From Varroa destructor (lineage: Eukaryota; Arthropoda; Arachnida; Mesostigmata; Varroidae): a stretch of 64,000 nucleotides of DNA. The notes under the pieces were generated by a model. That model was not told the DNA's origin. It made no database searches and worked only from the letters and a program-made list of their open reading frames with translations. Positions within the stretch are counted from its first letter, which is position 1. Each line of letters opens with the position of its first letter. A program made the translations under genes and the position numbers. This document shows positions 50,824 through 63,409 of this stretch, piece after piece. Where the stretch lies: NCBI RefSeq assembly GCF_002443255.2, contig NW_019211456.1, positions 16,973,557 to 17,037,556 on the forward strand, in the 5' to 3' direction.

Positions 50824-51063
50824 ATGCGCAACAGAACCGATGCCTACCAGCGTCTTCCATCCGTAGCCACTTACGTCGAGGGAGAAACCCATGAGCGTAC
50901 ACAGATGCTGTCGTGTCCACAGACAGACATCGGCGCAGCCTCAGCGTGGCGGAACTCTAAGCGCGTTGGAACAGAGCTAACAACCGGCGATGCAAGTTGG
51001 CGAGTGACGGTCTTGTTACTAGTAGGTACGCTGACGTCCAGCTCAGAAGTGGGTTTGAGCTAG
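50824..51063 (+). CDS. Unrecognised ATG frame after (AAC)n leader, 79 codons
   Basis: The ATG follows an AAC run (aacaacATGCG), a favourable initiation context. The 79 codons have clearly G/C-rich third positions (about 59% by hand count) compared with the A+T-rich surroundings. That favours coding but could also reflect the island's composition. The product would be hydrophilic, Thr/Glu/Arg-rich, with a hydrophobic patch near residues 61-70 (VTVLLLVGTL). If there is a donor, the gtaggtacg near 51020 is the nearest candidate, and it would allow a shift towards the hydrophobic frame at 51.06-51.24 kb. The family is unknown and the start and end are uncertain. Confidence 0.2.
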   Translation: MRNRTDAYQRLPSVATYVEGETHERTQMLSCPQTDIGAASAWRNSKRVGTELTTGDASWRVTVLLLVGTLTSSSEVGLS

Positions 51064-51600
51064 ATCGGCGTAGCTATTGGGTAGTGGTCGCCATTGGCCC
51101 ACTCGGGTACTTGGTGGCCTGTTGTTATGATGTGCTAGTAATCAGTGGGATCGGAACGGTGGTGCCAGCTTTACTTTTGCTGATATCAGTGTCGCTAGAT
51201 CGGAGTCGAAACATTTCACTCTCGTATAAGAAACTATTATAGGGGAGCCTAGCAAGCATGGAAAGAAGGAATGAGTGATACGTTGTCATCTACGAGGCTG
51301 ACCGTAGCTGCAGCGTACACGGACAATAATTGGTTTAAGGAGATGGCGTTGCGGCTACAAGAGATAGATAAATAGATAATAAGCAGGGAGACAACCAGGT
51401 ACACTCAACAAATCTACGTGGCAGTAGCAGGAGCGATGGTCATTCTTTTTCACGGTCGCAGTGGTCATTGTATGTACGCACGAGGCATGACCGACCGCAG
51501 TGAGCCGGGAAACGAAATTTTATTCTGTAGTACTCCGCTGTTGATTCTCGTTGCCACATCCGCCGCTACCCTAATGCTAATCATTGCTTTATGATGTCGA

Positions 51601-52881
51601 CGAAAAACAGCTCAGCTTTTCACGAATACCTCCTTACATTCAAGAGAATACATAGCTAGTTAGGATAATGAAGAAATATGGTAAAAAAACGAGCAGCCAT
51701 AGTGTTTGTGAGATGACGACAGGATCGCGGCTACTCCCATTAGAACTGCGCATACCAATGAGCGCACCCATCGACAGCTGAAAAACGCATTTTTTACAAG
51801 GCCCTTTTATTCATTAATTTCAAGGCTTAATGCCATTCGACTTATCGAATCGAACTATTTAACAGGCTTCCCAAAATAGATACGTTCAAGTCGCACAGTG
51901 TTGCCTACGACAATTCCGAATATGACAAAGAGTCGACCTGTCTTTATTGGCTGTGCTAGCGTTAGCGATATCTGCAAGCGGATAAATCTATAGCTTCAGG
52001 AGATACTTTACTTTACAAGAGTCATGATTTCAACCATTTTTTCGTGAAAGAGCTCGATGCGTTCTCTGCTGTGCGGTCCTGCATCAGGATCACTGCACAA
52101 TTCAAGGAAGGTTCGAATACCTTTTACGCTGCGTTTCTAGTTAGCCCTTAGAATGATGCTGCTACCATCCTTCTTTCAATACCCTTTGCATCGTTGTCGG
52201 TATCATGAGTATTGTCACATCGAAATTCCGTAACGGGTGCCCTACGAACGGGAGACGCGAAGGAGCCACCAGCAGGGATTGCGAGGCTCAGAGATGTTGA
52301 GTCAATGACGCCTACCAGCTTCACTTAGCTCTGTCTCTAGTCGCATTATTCCTGCCGGATCAATTAACGGATTTAACCCTCGACCCTATCTTAACCGTGT
52401 TAGATACTGGCGTTGAACCTAGGCGATCGTAACAGCGTACAGTGGTTTAAAGGAATAGCTGAAGATTTAGGTGAATATTGGGTAGCTGCCAGTTTAAGCC
52501 CATTTATTAATACCGTTAGGTTACAAGTGATGTCACCTGTAGCTGGTTCAGTAGCTGTTTGATGGAAACCGTAACTGGGTCGTTTACTATTATATAATAT
52601 TATATGATATTATTATTATTTCGAATTACCCGGCTTGTGTAACCAGCACCCTTCACCCGTTCCGGCCAGAGAATACATACCCTGTTTGCTTCGTACCGTT
52701 GCAGGTCCGTGTACTTTTTTGACAAGGGTTGAAGCCTCTCGACGCTGATACCTTTCTCATAGCCAAATTGCCGGTTGCAAAATTAGGATCAATTTAAAAC
52801 TAACTACAATAAAATGTGCGATGATTCCTATAAGCCTAATTGCAATGTGAGCTGAAATTAAAATAATTGGATATTTACTGG
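51601..52881. other. Non-coding stretch, no recognisable gene
   Basis: No frame of note except a short ATG frame near 52205 (plus, 33 codons, Arg/Gly-rich). An imperfect TA/ATT-rich run lies at about 52587-52620. Confidence 0.5.
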
Positions 52882-52949
52882 GTCTCACGAGGGAATCGAA
52901 CCCAACACTCTCCATTCATCTAACGTCATACCTGCTTAACCATCAGAAC
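52882..52949 (-). pseudogene. tRNA-like remnant (tRNA pseudogene or SINE head)
   Basis: On the minus strand, 52942-52931 (tggttaagcagg) fits a tRNA A box, with the equivalents of T8, G10, A14, G15, G18 and G19. The D stem closes perfectly by hand alignment, gtta with tgac including one G-U. 52903-52891 (gggttcgattccc) is a full B box / T-loop match. Only three of five T-stem pairs form, and the 7-bp acceptor has two Watson-Crick and three wobble pairs. The anticodon arm is degenerate, so no anticodon can be assigned. The element is about 68 nt, a few bases short. CCA follows the acceptor directly in the genome, which could mean origin from a mature tRNA or could be chance. It is not a functional tRNA as drawn. 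No poly-A tail or SINE body is apparent. Confidence 0.5.
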
Positions 52950-52959
52950 AATAATTACA

Positions 52960-55900
52960 ACGTTAAATACAGTATTTACGTAACGCTCGTGTTGTTTATA
53001 TATTTTCTCTGCATCAAGCTATAAAATCAATCGTATAGATGAGTCCTTGCCGCTGTGAGGTGACCTCGGCAATTTGTTCTATGATTTGCAGCAAATCTTT
53101 ATCACTACAGACATTTGGGAATAAAACTCTACGCGGCTTTCAGCTCAATAGTACCTCTCTCATTGTAACTGACACCTTCGCTAAGGTAAAGTTTTAGAAA
53201 GCTATGACTATAGGAACCGCTCATCATAGTTTTTATTTCGATCATCTCGGAATATACTCGCAGACCTGTGCCATAGCAACGTTATTGGACTGCGATTGCG
53301 AGCTAAAGTGCAATGTATCATACTTCTCTTGTTGTAAAATAAACGTAGCTACAAGCAAAACATTGATTTATTAATTATTTGTTAGAATACACTGAGTCAT
53401 AGCCGCCAAGAACCTATTTAAAGTTGCTCACATATATGCCCTTAAGCACCGTGTAGATTTGCTGATTGCGTTGCGTTTTTCTCGCGCTGGATACGCTTCA
53501 ACAACACGCGAACGATTGAACTGTGACGGAAGTTAATAGCGATACAAAAAACCAGTTTCGATCTCGGCTGTATCGTTTTGGGGAGCGCTTCCACCGAAGG
53601 CTCCGCCCGTGGGCTGATTGATGCTTGCCTGCTTGTTTCCTTAAGAAAAGATAGAATGGACATAGTGACAGTTTGTTCTATTAATAGTTTAAGCAGAACA
53701 AGGACATGCAGTAGCAAGTTGGACCGACCCAACAGGTGACCTCCTTCAACAGGAGCGTATCCTGCAATTGGGCCCAGTGTGCGTATAGCCTCAATATAAC
53801 GTGACATTCCATGAGCACTCTAAGAAAGTTACGTAAACAGTACCGCAATCAGCAAAGTCTCTCACCACAGTTCTCTGTAGTTAATAGTAGTTAAATGCCA
53901 ACTCTCGTAACGAACTAGGAATTTCTCTCGGCAGCTATTAAGCTGATAGTTAAAAGAACGACATTTTTAAAGTTTTTTTGTTCGTGCTAAATCCAGTAGA
54001 ATGAAGCGATGGGAAAAATAAACCATACTATTAGAAGTATGTAGCGTTCGAAACAACAACCGAATTATATCATAAGCAATTTTTTTAACATTAGCTCCCG
54101 ACCATTACTTTAGCCGCAAGGACGTAGGTTATAAAAGTCCAGGTTAAGCATGACCTTTTGATTCTAAACTTAGATCAGACAAATTTATCAACGACGACAG
54201 CGAATGTGGACCATCTTTCGATGCTTCAAGCGTGGCAGCGAAAAGCAGTGGGTCGGTATATGGAGGAAAGCCGTCCTACGAACCCCGTAGTCCATACAGA
54301 TTCAGAAAGCCAGATCGGACGTCTATTATGAAATAATACTGCAAGTCACACATTATCAACAATCAGAACTCTCATAACTTTGAAAAAATAAAGAGTTGAG
54401 CAATTTTATATAATTCTATATTACTGAAAGCCCCAACGTACCTAACTCAAATAAACCAGTTGTCTCCTAGGTTGTTAGGTTTTTAGTGATTCTCATGATT
54501 AAATTTTTAAAAAAATCTCTAACAGATATCTGCATTGCATTATAGACTGGTGAAAATAGTTTTGTGCTTAAGTCGAAACTAAAGCATGTTGCTATTTCTA
54601 TGATGACCTAAAAGCTGTTCGTGAAATCACTTTATATAAACCAATTCGATAATATATTGAATTAGACACAAAGTGTTATTTTAAACAGAAGATGGTATAA
54701 CTTTGTAAGCGTTAGCACTAACCTTTCAGGTACCTCCGTACGGAATCGTCGCATCCTGCATCGCCTCGTACTGAATGAACACACGGCGTTGGTCACCGTA
54801 GCGCTTATACGCTTTTTTGGCAAAGGAAGAAAATTAGTTATTTTCAGTTTTGTAGAATAAAAACCCAAACTCATTATGGCACAGGCAAAATATAAACGAA
54901 GACACGCGCTTCTCAATAAATGAGCCATCACTGAAATTGTACCCTTTCTTAGCTGCTCAAAATTAACGGTCCACCTTGACACTAGTGTCTATGCAAATTC
55001 TGAGCAGTACGAGGAAAACTTTTATAAGATAACACCTAAGATCCACACTACATATTAGATTAAAGAGGCACGAAAATAACTAAAGAACATGGGAAAAAAA
55101 AAACATTTGTGATTATCTCAGGAGTTTTGATGTAAAAATTTACGGCTATTTCCGAAAGAAGAGTGGTTATCGCCGACTGGGTTAAATACATTTTGATCAC
55201 TAGTTTTCCCCAACTTTTTTTTTACTTTTATACGTTTTTGGGCCTTAAGTCAGTCTTGTGTGCGTGAGTGATCTATTTTTATGTGCGGTTCAAATAATAC
55301 TTCAATAAAGTTGGGCATAAAATATCGCTTAGCTCACGGTTTATGTCAGGAAGACATTGATAAATTTATAGAATAAACTTTGGTGATAATGTGTAATCAG
55401 CTTAGGCTACGAATCTACGTTCCGATCGAAACGGACATGCTATCTATTAGAAAAATCTCTGCTGGTACATCCAATAACTTTTATCTAAAAGCTAAGTACC
55501 ATCTATTCTTATTTAGATGCGGCTTATAAATAAGCAACGTGTATTTCGTTTCAATTTATCCCTGTACACACATAGAGCAATATGTGCTTCTGTGCCTTTG
55601 TTGTGAGCATGAGTATTTGTGAGTAACTGAATATTGCACACATTCTAAGGACCGTGGAAGTGCGTGGTACCGTACCTATTATGCATGTGCATACATAGAA
55701 CGGTTGTCGCTGTGGTCGCCATGTATCCGCAATAAGTAAGAATCGTTCAACAGCTGCATCGCCTCTACGTATCCATTTGCGATTGAAAGACAAGATAAGC
55801 CTGCGGGTTGCAAGTTATTATACTTGGAGTAACCGTTCGAGTATTAGTATAGCACTTCGCGTAACCAACAGCGTCTGGTGATCTACAACGACCTGTTTGT

Positions 55901-58900
55901 GTCACTCTGCACTATCTAAGTCAGAGCCGGGCCTCGTGGACATCTCCCTTCGACCTTCATCTCTTCGTTTTGCGCTCAGCTGCGACTGCTCTGGCGACTC
56001 TCGTTCTCCCGGTACCTTTAAGCGCTATTCATCGCAAACGGCCTACTGCCGCCGATTGGAGCACTTCTAGAGAACAATAGAAATTGTTAAAAATTTTGCG
56101 TCACACACATTCATTTCCGGTTATAAATTCGATTGAGAGTAGGCGATTGAGCTACTTCCACTCATTGTTTATGTTAGCGTTCCTGTAGTCGATCCCGTGA
56201 ACCGTTAGTGGGGTCAGCACAGCCTGTGATGACTGCATCGTAGTAAGCTCCCAGGGTTTGGAGAATCGGGTTAGTTGTGGTCGCGTGTCTTGGCGCCGTT
56301 GTCGTTCTTTGTGTACGTGGATACAGAGCGCAGACGGACAGCCCTGTAGCTGACACCACACTATAACCCCTATTACTACATCTAAAAGTTCCTCCGCTAT
56401 CAGCGTAAATGGTGCGCTTTACAGTATTGTATTGTTCCCTTCTCGTTAGCTCACCTCGCCTATGCTACAGTCGCGCGTCATTCTTCGGCATTCTTGTTGT
56501 TTTCAATCAACGTATATGTACTAGCGTAGCTATCACATGCTATCTCACTCGTAGGAAGCTCGCCAGTAACAACTCGACGACTTTCAGCATCCGCGCCTAC
56601 TTTCTCTCTTTCGCTCTTCTTTCGTTTGTAGCATCTTATTCTATTTGCAAGCAATCTAATGGCTAAATCGTGTTTAGAAGAGTGAGGCGGTAATGGTCTC
56701 CTGCGTTCTCATCGTGCCAAGCATACTTCGTAGATTCATCACGCATACACCGGATGGACGCCGTAAGGAGAAAGATACGACAACACAATGAGGGCTTGTT
56801 TCGATTGTTGGCGACGCTGCACGCGCAGGCAAAGGACGTTTCTTCACGAGCTAGACACGGAACGGCACTATAACAACGGACGCGTCGCAAGGCCTACCAA
56901 CGCGTTGAATTGGAACACCACGTTACATTGCATATACTTTTCATACCTACACACGGCATGTAAATGGTTGGTTTGCTTAACTCTTTTGTTATACTAAGAG
57001 ATACATTGATAATATCTAAAGGTAATTTTATCGCGTTACGTTTGTTTATAAGAGGCAAAGAACGACCTTCGTTTTAGGTCTTATGAAATGTCTTTTAGCA
57101 CTCTTTTCCGTTTGCAGCATCCGTTGCACTTTTATAGCTACTCGCCTAACCCCTGTAATTAGAAACACCCTATTCCTGTCTACCTGTTTTGTCCACCACT
57201 GCTTTATTCGCTTTAACTGAGGGCCAATATTCAGGATTAGGTAGCATTTAGGGAGACACGGCGGCATAGCGTCCTGTGACACGCTCGATAGAACTCGTTG
57301 TCCAACTCGACTGAGAGATATAAAAACTGCGACTGTTCCTTCAACACTACCTTCCTCTTACTGTTTTCTTCCCAGCTTCTCTTCATATGCCCTTAATCAG
57401 AAAACGTTTTTGTAGACGAGATCGCACTCCATTGCGCCTACACCTCGCCATTCTCATCATCACATTCAGAGACATTTAGGTCATGGGCGAGACCCCTTGT
57501 TGTTCTATGGCTTGTGGCAGTCTGGGCCCTATCGGCCTTAGCCAAAATTTACTACATTTCTCAATGCCGTGAAATGTTCTTCTTGCATGATGTAATCCCT
57601 TCTGAGCTGGCTGTAGGCTTCAGGCTCATCTTAAGGATTTGCGCTAAATGGGAAAGAGTGTCAATGGCAGGGTGATTTTTTCAGCACAACTATTACTCAA
57701 AAACGTTACAGTAGTGTGATAAGTAACAAAGCATTGTGATCTAGACAGCAGCTACTGATATATGTTGCATTGCTGCATTGACACTTTCTTACTTGTTCCC
57801 AGGCTTCTGGTGTTTAGTAGCGCAGGACTTGATTATGCAGACATGTCGATGCATCGATGAATCATAGACGATCAACGAAAGAAATTGGGGTGTACGGGAA
57901 GTAGGTACTCCAGTATCTGATTTTCTAGATGTTCGCTGCGGGCAGTCAAGGGACAAGCTGAGTCAATTACAAAAACTACGTAATTATCGTTACTTAGCGA
58001 GAACCTGGTTCTACGAACGGCCAACGATACGTAAAAGCAGTATTAGGTCCTAATGGCAATCTGTCGTCCTAGAAGAAGACGAGGCCAGCCAGTCAGCCAC
58101 ATGAACAGCAAAAAGTGGTAAATACGATACCGCTTCGGCGCAACTGTGGGGCCTATAGGTATATGGACCAGGCATATCACTTGATATGGTGAGCTGTATT
58201 CAGAAAAAAACATCTCTTCGAATTGGCTAATCTCATCAAATACTCTTATTAGTGTTAAAATAATTATACTCGTCATATGGTGTATAGAGACAAAGCATTT
58301 GCAGGGTCTCTGCTTGGTCAGATACGTCATTGCGTATTGCGAGGTGATCTTTTCGTGCATTAAACGAACTTCTAATATTCACTACAAAAGAAGTCAACTA
58401 TTGAAGGTCAACTATAATGCTATATTAACAGTAATTTATCATTGCCACTTCTGTTGAAGGAACTGATCCTTGAAAATGAAATAGTCGTCTGTCACTCATA
58501 TGGAAACGGGAGGCTCAATGGGATCAAACACTAATTTAAGGGTCAGACATAAGATAATTAAAAGCATAATGAATAAGTAAAAGTATGTATTTTTTAGGGA
58601 AAAAATGTTGAAGCACGATAGATTACATACATTTTTGTACGGCAACAATTTTTTCTTCAGCCTATCTTCTACTTGCTATATAAGCAGTAGATCGCATATT
58701 GCACAGTATAGGTGTCTACGTATACGCTTGTATGTGCCCTCCTAGTTAGCGTTTAGCATGGGTATAATGGACGACACGGTATCGATAGAATACAACCAAT
58801 ATTTAACCCAGTATAAAAGTGAAAGTGTAAGAGGGCACCATGGAGGGACAGCCAAGTAGAGAAAGCCAGAGGTGACAAAGAATAAAAAATGATTCGGAAC

Positions 58901-61900
58901 AGGATAAGCATTCATGAGCGGTCTAGGCGCGAGGAAATACTGAGATGGTGCGCAACAAGCCAGACCCTGAAGCATTAAGTCTTATACTTGCCTTGCAATG
59001 TCCCTCCTCGATCTTTTCCCTGCTTGTTAATGCTTCTCGTCAATGACTCAGGCAACGACTCATAGTTCACAGTTTTCCATATGAATACCAAGCGATCTAT
59101 TCATCCACTCATTGACTGACGATCACGATGCTGCCGCTGGCCGTTTCAAGACATCGATGGTAAGTCGGAGAACGAAATGCTCCGCAACTCGCAAGAAGTA
59201 ACGATGAAGGCAGCACTGCAAGAACCTTCCAGCCTGTTGTGTCGATTATGGGAAAGTGGGGAGAAATTCTCGTTTGGTGGGAGGCGGATGGATATTGCAT
59301 TGAGCGAAGTCATTTGTAGACAAGCGGTACAAAAGAAGTTAGCAGGGAACTGAGGCAAGAACCACGAGCGTGATGACATTGATAATCATAATATTGAAAT
59401 AGATTATCACCACCCAGCTATTCCACTGCTTAGCTATCGATTAGACAATGGATAGCTAACAGAAATAGGCTTCAGAGACGGTGGTCTTTCAACGAAACGA
59501 GAGGTGATCGATAGCCCCGCGTCTTCTTTCAGACCGACGGACACTTCTCAGGAAGCGGTAGTTTATGGCAAGAGCTCACTGTGGACGCTAAGTTCTACCA
59601 CTAATACGAATGGCCTAGGTCAATGTCAGCGCTGGAGGTGCTCCACATGGCACCCAACGTGCTGCCGTACTGCTAAGTAAAGCGATAAAAAGTAAGTGCT
59701 CCGTAGTTTTCCAAACATACCTAAAAATATAGGCTGAGGTTCTGCCGATTTCAAATGACTATGTGCTTGAAGTAGATTGTTCAAATGGGTAAGATAGTGT
59801 TTTTCTATTACTCTAGTGTTATTATACTAACGAATGGATGATGAAGAACGTTTAACTTCGCTATTGCCGGACAATAATAGGAGCAACAATTAACATTTTT
59901 GTTTACGGATTTATTTCAAAACAATTATCTAACACATAATATGGACACATTTTATGATCACTAGTGGACAGTAAAGGGCACTTGAAACAGGATAAGGAAA
60001 GGAAACAGGAGAAGCTTGGCACGCCTTAGACGTAGCGCTGACACATATTCCCTCTTGACGAGTTGAAGATCGAATTGTTTTCAGGGTCGTACGCCTCTTG
60101 CGTAACGTAGCTGCTTCAATTTTTGTCAAGGAAGAAAAGTGAACGAGGTCCCTGGTCATCTTGAAATAGTTTGGAGTAGTGTTACAATAAGTACGATCTT
60201 CTTATCTATATCGCCCTATTTAGTTCTGGCTTTTAATGGCATATGTCTGCTTAAGGGCCTGCTATGCAACAATTCGAACTCTGAGAAACCATTAAAATTT
60301 AAAAAGGCCAGCTTTATTATCATTATCAATGCTAATAAAATACAAATTATCAAGAGTTATGCAAACGAGTGTTGTGTACAAAGGCAGTACTGAACTGATC
60401 TACTAATTATGGCTTCAATCATCCCATTAAGAATCCGTCCGAGCGTCGGCTGCAGTTCTGCTCCCTCTATATAACTGATGTAAAGCTCCAAAGCAAATAC
60501 ATAACAAAGTGTGCAAAAATAATGGAAATCAAAGGGGACGTCGATCGCAGCAACACTACGAGCATAGGCAAATATAGCATAATTTTTGAAGATGTACACA
60601 TAATGCTTTTGTTTAATGGCATTTTGGCGAATTTTCGGTTTGTGTTGGGTTCCGGCAAGAGTCAACTACTGTCATAGCCGCTACATGAGTGAGTGGAAGC
60701 ACGATACAATATAAAATGCATGAAGAAACGTTAAAAAATCAACACGGGTCTTATTTTTATTTCGGATAACTATAGGAAAGGGAAATAAAAGTAAGCTTAC
60801 TTTACGGAGTGGCCTAAATTGGAGGCAGGGAGTCAGCGGGGGTTTAGTCATATCGTAAATGCAACGCAGACAGTCTCATTGGTACATGCATAGTATGTCA
60901 TAGCAGTTTCTATTGTTTCAGCGAGCTCTGCACTAAATGGCACAAAAATTTGAAGGGGCAGCCAAGACAAAAGCCACGATCTGCCTATCGTCGACGTGTC
61001 TTTGAAAGATCTAATTGCCAATTCTATTTATACATTGAAGTTTCTTTCTGTTTCTTTTTGACCGCACTACTGCCATAGAAAATTACGCATATGATGTATT
61101 ATGAGCAGCTATTCAGAAGTTTTCTTTTCTGAGCTGAATCCTTTTGATACATATTTTACTTATTTTTACCTTTTTACGTCCAGTTTCCGTATACTGCCGT
61201 TATCCATGCTCGTAAACATCCCATATGTTAGTAGTATAAGTACACGTAGCGCTTTTATCCAGGCGATGATTATGACATAGCCTCAGCGTACGGGCGTAGC
61301 AAAGGCGCGAAACAGAAGCAATTCAGTGATTATCTGTTGTTGTTTTCTGACGGCCTGACAGAAAACTTGGTGGGCTTGGATATTGCACCGATTCAGGCTT
61401 GTCAGAATGTGAACAGTCAGACGATCATTCGACTACATCACCGAGCCAGATTCACGTACTGGGCATGAATATGAGTTAGACCTCGTAGCCCAGGTGGGAA
61501 ACCGAAAAAACCAGCTGACATTCACCTCACAGCCAGTCTTTTTATTATTGTTGCCTGATTGTTTTCGGTTATGCCTGCAAGATTCGATTCTATGAATACT
61601 ATTTGTGACACAAATAACGTTGTGCTTTGTGTTCGGCTTTTGTTGTCGTCGCTGAAGTAGTAAAAATGGCGGATGTGATCGAATATGAAACAAGGACGCT
61701 GCCGGCTGTGAATATGAAATACGTGCGGCCGCAGGCAGACAGGTAGTGTTAGTTCCTTCAAGTACTGAAAGAAACACCCAGACGATGCGATACGATGATT
61801 GAAAATATTTATCACGTCCGTTGGGTGCCGAGTGCGACGGTGCCGAAATCTGGGTACGTCAAGAAAACGAGTCACTACTATTGACTCAATGAAATTATCA

Positions 61901-63200
61901 GTATTTTCTGTTTGTGACGGAGTTACTTGTTTTTGTATTTGATCGTTCGATTTTCAATAGAGTCCGAATATGTTCCTTGCACATTATGCTGCTCAGTCAT
62001 TAAAGTTGCTTAATAGACGTTTCTTCCATAGGACAAAGAGTTCCAGAAAGGTGGATAGTTTTTAAGGCTCAGCTACGATCGGAGGTCAAGCGCATCTTCG
62101 CAACACCTCTATGTCGACTTTTGCGTATGATTTCAGCCATGCAGCAGACTGAAGTGACAATAATCTCTAGTAGTCTAGAGTACTGGCATCAATATTAAGA
62201 CTTATTAGTGGCGAGGATTCATTTATGTAATTCTCGACGCGTAAAGAACATATAAGATTAAATAAAGTTGTATTTCCTCATTAAAAATCAATCTTATGGA
62301 TACTATCGTAATTCAGTGAGCGTCGTTTGTGTGGAGCCGAGTGCGATTGACACCTGTCTGCCCAGAGGGTCGTCTGTACCTGTAGCCAATTGAAGTAAGC
62401 TGGTCTACTTCGATTTTTTTGTTCACTTTGAAGAAGGACACATTGTGAAATGAGCGATTATCATATTTGATCGTTTGTTTGAAACAGTCGACGCAAACAA
62501 CGACGCAAGGCAAGAGTCAGAACTTCTCATATAGAAAACACACTACAGTCTATAGAGAATGTGTGGATAGATTCAAGTAACAGTCAAAATAATAGAAATC
62601 GCGTCTACTTGTGACGAGGGCTGTGTCAGCTGGCGGACAGTGCTATAATAATCCATAGAGAACCATAAGCTCATCTGCAAACTCTGACACCCGTTATTCT
62701 GTTGGCTTCTAACTCAAACAAAGGTGCGAACTTCGATGACCGCCCCCTTAACCCACGTGACGTGGCCGTGTTTCTTGATTCGGACCGATGCTGGTTTGTG
62801 TCATAGTAACTAGTGCCGTACAAACAATTGCTATCATTTGTTCATATTTATTCAGCAGTCGTCTAACTAGAATTTGGGGCGATCAAGCTTGTTGTTGGGA
62901 GGTGCGAATACCACATAGTTAATTTTTATGCTCGAAATAAACGATGATTGGCATGTAGTTACGTATCCCCGAAAAAATATTGACTTTCTATAAGATTTAA
63001 GTAAAAAAAAAACTATCACTAAATGTCAAGAAAGTCTCATCAATTGAAAAACTTCTTCACTAACAAATGCACCACACTCAGTGATTAATAGCGCCAATCT
63101 ATGATAGCTATGATGACAGCTACAGCAGAACAGAAACACAGAAGCTGAAATGTTGATAATAACTGTACGATGTGTGTGATAACTTTCATCGATAGGCACC
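52960..63200. other. Non-coding stretch, no recognisable gene
   Basis: This 10-kb interval has only unrecognised open frames under about 125 codons. Some begin with ATG, such as 56409-56666 (plus, 85 codons, taaATGG context, hydrophobic) and 53442-53807 (minus, 121 codons, near-end ATG). The 55.9-57.6 and 59.0-59.7 kb stretches are somewhat less A+T-rich. I see no RNA gene, transposon or domain. One inverted repeat at 59430-59459 is listed separately. Confidence 0.5.
59430..59459. repeat. 9-bp perfect inverted repeat
   Basis: ttagctatc (59430-59438) and gatagctaa (59451-59459) are perfect complements around a 12-base loop. It is listed as a potential hairpin or dyad site only. Confidence 0.9.
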
Positions 63201-63242
63201 TATAGAGCAGGCGCCCGAAATCCGAGCTGAACGCAGGCCTGA

Positions 63243-63409
63243 ATGTCGGAGGCCTCCCAACAAGGCGCTGGCCGCTTGGCCGAGCGTCAACAACAACGCC
63301 GTGAACATGAACAACACGAGGCTACACTGAGATCAAGATGTTGTCATGACCCGCGATTGCCGCATTGTAAGCGTCGGATCGTCGACGTCGCGAGTCCCAC
63401 TGGACAATG
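63243..63409 (+). CDS. Candidate first coding exon ending at a GTAAAC donor
   Basis: The frame starts with ATG at 63243, directly preceded in frame by TGA. It runs 55 codons and then hits TAA inside a donor-like string, ATG|GTAAAC, at 63410. Frames that stop only because they read into GTAA are what a real exon looks like, and the implied splice phase is 2. The sequence is CpG-rich, unlike its flanks. The product begins MSEASQQGAGRLAERQQQRR and continues with Glu/His/Gln, then a basic Cys/His-containing part (CCHDPRLPHCKRR). It looks hydrophilic and possibly nuclear or coiled-coil. No family is recognised. An alternative donor (ATT|GTAAGC) lies inside at about 63367. The next exon is not identified, probably because the window ends. 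Confidence 0.25.

Larger units (their letters stand above)
50600..51600 (+). other. CpG-rich island with successive coding-like frames
   Basis: Composition is more G+C-rich than both flanks. Plus-strand frames follow each other. 50824-51063 starts with ATG. 50997-51242 includes hydrophobic segments (SYWVVVAIGPLGYLVACCYD and VVPALLLLISV). About 51253-51372 is open, preceded by an in-frame TAG that also reads as a possible acceptor (cctag). About 51376-51593 ends in two further hydrophobic segments (IYVAVAGAMVILFHG and STPLLILVATSAATLMLIIA). Together they could be pieces of a multi-pass membrane protein split by short introns. I could not find donor and acceptor pairs that join them in phase. 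The minus strand also has plausible pieces, including a good polypyrimidine-tract acceptor (tctatctcttgtag, near 51355). It may equally be a CpG-rich promoter or UTR. Confidence 0.3.
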
